DNA of 49,508 nt from Streptomyces oryzae. Its GTDB lineage: Bacteria; Actinomycetota; Actinomycetes; Streptomycetales; Streptomycetaceae. The translations under genes and the position numbers were made by a program. The stretch lies in the NCBI RefSeq assembly GCF_017676365.1, contig NZ_JADKMA010000027.1, positions 1 through 49,508 on the forward strand, read 5' to 3'. The notes beneath the pieces are model-generated. The model saw only the letters and a program-made list of their open reading frames with translations. It was not told the DNA's origin and did no database searches. This document shows, in pieces, positions 48,636-49,508 of the stretch (position 1 is its first letter; each line of letters begins with the position of its first letter).

Positions 48636-49467
48636 GCAGACCGAGCAGAGCGGAGCGCCCGTCGAGTCCGGCGAGAAGACCGAGGCGCAGGCGCAGCAGA
48701 CTCCGGGCCCCTGGGTGCCCACCGTCATCGCCGAGGACCTGCACATCGTCTACCGCGTCTACGGCGGCTCCAAGGGCCGGGGCAGCGCCACCGCGGCCCT
48801 CAACCGCATCATCCGCCGCAAGCCGGGCGGCGGCATGCGCGAGGTGCACGCGGTGCGGGGCGTCAGCTTCACCGCGTACCGCGGTCAGGCCATCGGCCTC
48901 ATCGGCTCCAACGGCTCGGGCAAGTCCACGCTGCTCAAGGCCATCGCAGGGCTGCTGCCGGCCGAGAGCGGCAAGGTTTACACCGACGGTCAGCCCTCGC
49001 TGCTGGGTGTGAACGCGGCCATGATGAACGACCTGACGGGCGAGCGGAACGTCGTCCTGGGCGGCCTGGCGATGGGGATGTCCCGCGAGGAGATCGGGCG
49101 CCGCTATCAGGGCATCGTCGACTTCTCCGGCATCAACGAGAAGGGCGACTTCATCACGCTGCCGATGCGCACCTACTCCTCCGGTATGGCGGCCCGCCTG
49201 CGGTTCTCCATCGCCGCCGCCAAGAACCACGACGTCCTCATGATCGACGAGGCGCTGGCGACCGGCGACAAGCGCTTCCAGAAGCGCTCCGAGGCCCGCA
49301 TCCGCGAGCTGCGCAAGGAAGCCGGCACGGTCTTCCTCGTCAGCCACAACAACAAGTCCATCCGCGACACCTGTGAGCGGGTGCTGTGGCTGGAAAAGGG
49401 CAAGCTGCTGATGGACGGGCCCACGGACGAGGTCCTGAAAGAGTACGAGAAGTTCACCAGCAAGTAG
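48622..49467 (+). CDS. Polysaccharide/teichoic-acid ABC exporter, ATPase subunit (TagH/Wzt type)
   Basis: A 281-residue ATPase. After a 35-residue acidic start come Walker A GLIGSNGSGKSTLL, signature TYSSGMAARLRFSIA, Walker B VLMIDEALATGD and the H-loop FLVSHNNKSIRDTCERVLWL. The YSSGM signature and the ALATGD form of Walker B are typical of Wzt/TagH. There is no C-terminal carbohydrate-binding extension, so export should not depend on a modified chain end. The ATG at 48622 follows GGAGGAG. It is the last gene seen in the operon; 40 bases remain to the window edge. Confidence 0.93.
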   Translation: MAVAEQTEQSGAPVESGEKTEAQAQQTPGPWVPTVIAEDLHIVYRVYGGSKGRGSATAALNRIIRRKPGGGMREVHAVRGVSFTAYRGQAIGLIGSNGSGKSTLLKAIAGLLPAESGKVYTDGQPSLLGVNAAMMNDLTGERNVVLGGLAMGMSREEIGRRYQGIVDFSGINEKGDFITLPMRTYSSGMAARLRFSIAAAKNHDVLMIDEALATGDKRFQKRSEARIRELRKEAGTVFLVSHNNKSIRDTCERVLWLEKGKLLMDGPTDEVLKEYEKFTSK

Positions 49468-49508
49468 GAGCCGGGGCTTCCACCGAAGCGGCCCGCTTCA
49501 CCAGCATC

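Overview
The window is high-GC DNA with Streptomyces-style gene organisation: strong third-codon GC, GTG/TTG starts, four-base stop/start overlaps, and families typical of the genus (a conservon operon, ROK regulator, DUF1203, SCO6745-like protein, Tex, type I Idi). It looks like ordinary chromosome rather than an island. I see no rRNA, tRNA, insertion sequence, integrase or CRISPR array.

Layout. (1) 15-1614: a phosphosugar SIS-domain gene behind a perfect 19-bp inverted repeat, and a DUF1203 gene. (2) 1734-10488: a fatty-acid beta-oxidation block, with an operon of CoA racemase/transferase, acyl-CoA dehydrogenase, thiolase and FadB-type fusion enzyme, then a MerR regulator divergent from a long-chain acyl-CoA synthetase. 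(3) 10620-12193: an asparagine permease ending in a dispersed repeat that forms a 19-bp terminator stem. (4) 12193-17895: a complete conservon, cvnA-B-C-D plus two cytochrome P450s, read leftward with translationally coupled junctions. One P450 lacks the ExxR motif. (5) 18092-23113: an MpaB-like oxygenase, secreted M1 and M14 metallopeptidases, and a D-amino-acid oxidase. (6) 23182-28528: a debranching-enzyme-like protein and a GH63-type hydrolase, with a ROK regulator. The only trace of a sugar ABC transporter here is the C-terminal tail of a permease. (7) 28547-35268: an ABC-F protein with a long leader, a lipoprotein, a divergent pair made of a possible isoprenoid-synthase-fold protein and a 40-residue peptide, then a prolyl oligopeptidase. 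(8) 35303-42153: Tex, an SCO6745-family protein, a crotonase-fold protein, a HATPase, Idi and GalE. (9) 42389-49467: a seven-gene cell-envelope glycopolymer operon with two CDP-alcohol phosphatidyltransferases, a nucleotidyltransferase, glycerol-1-phosphate dehydrogenase, a glycosyltransferase and a two-component polymer ABC exporter.

How the parts fit. Block 2 can activate a fatty acid, epimerise it if branched, and shorten it through a full beta-oxidation cycle. Block 4 is a membrane-associated, G-protein-like signalling complex coupled to P450s. Block 9 should make an activated glycerol- or polyol-phosphate, polymerise it at the membrane and export the polymer.

The most speculative but most novel item is in block 7. 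An isoprenoid-synthase-like gene is divergent from a tiny, well-expressed-looking peptide gene with one tryptophan near its C-terminus. That arrangement recalls the ComQ/ComX peptide-prenylation pair, but the link is inference only.
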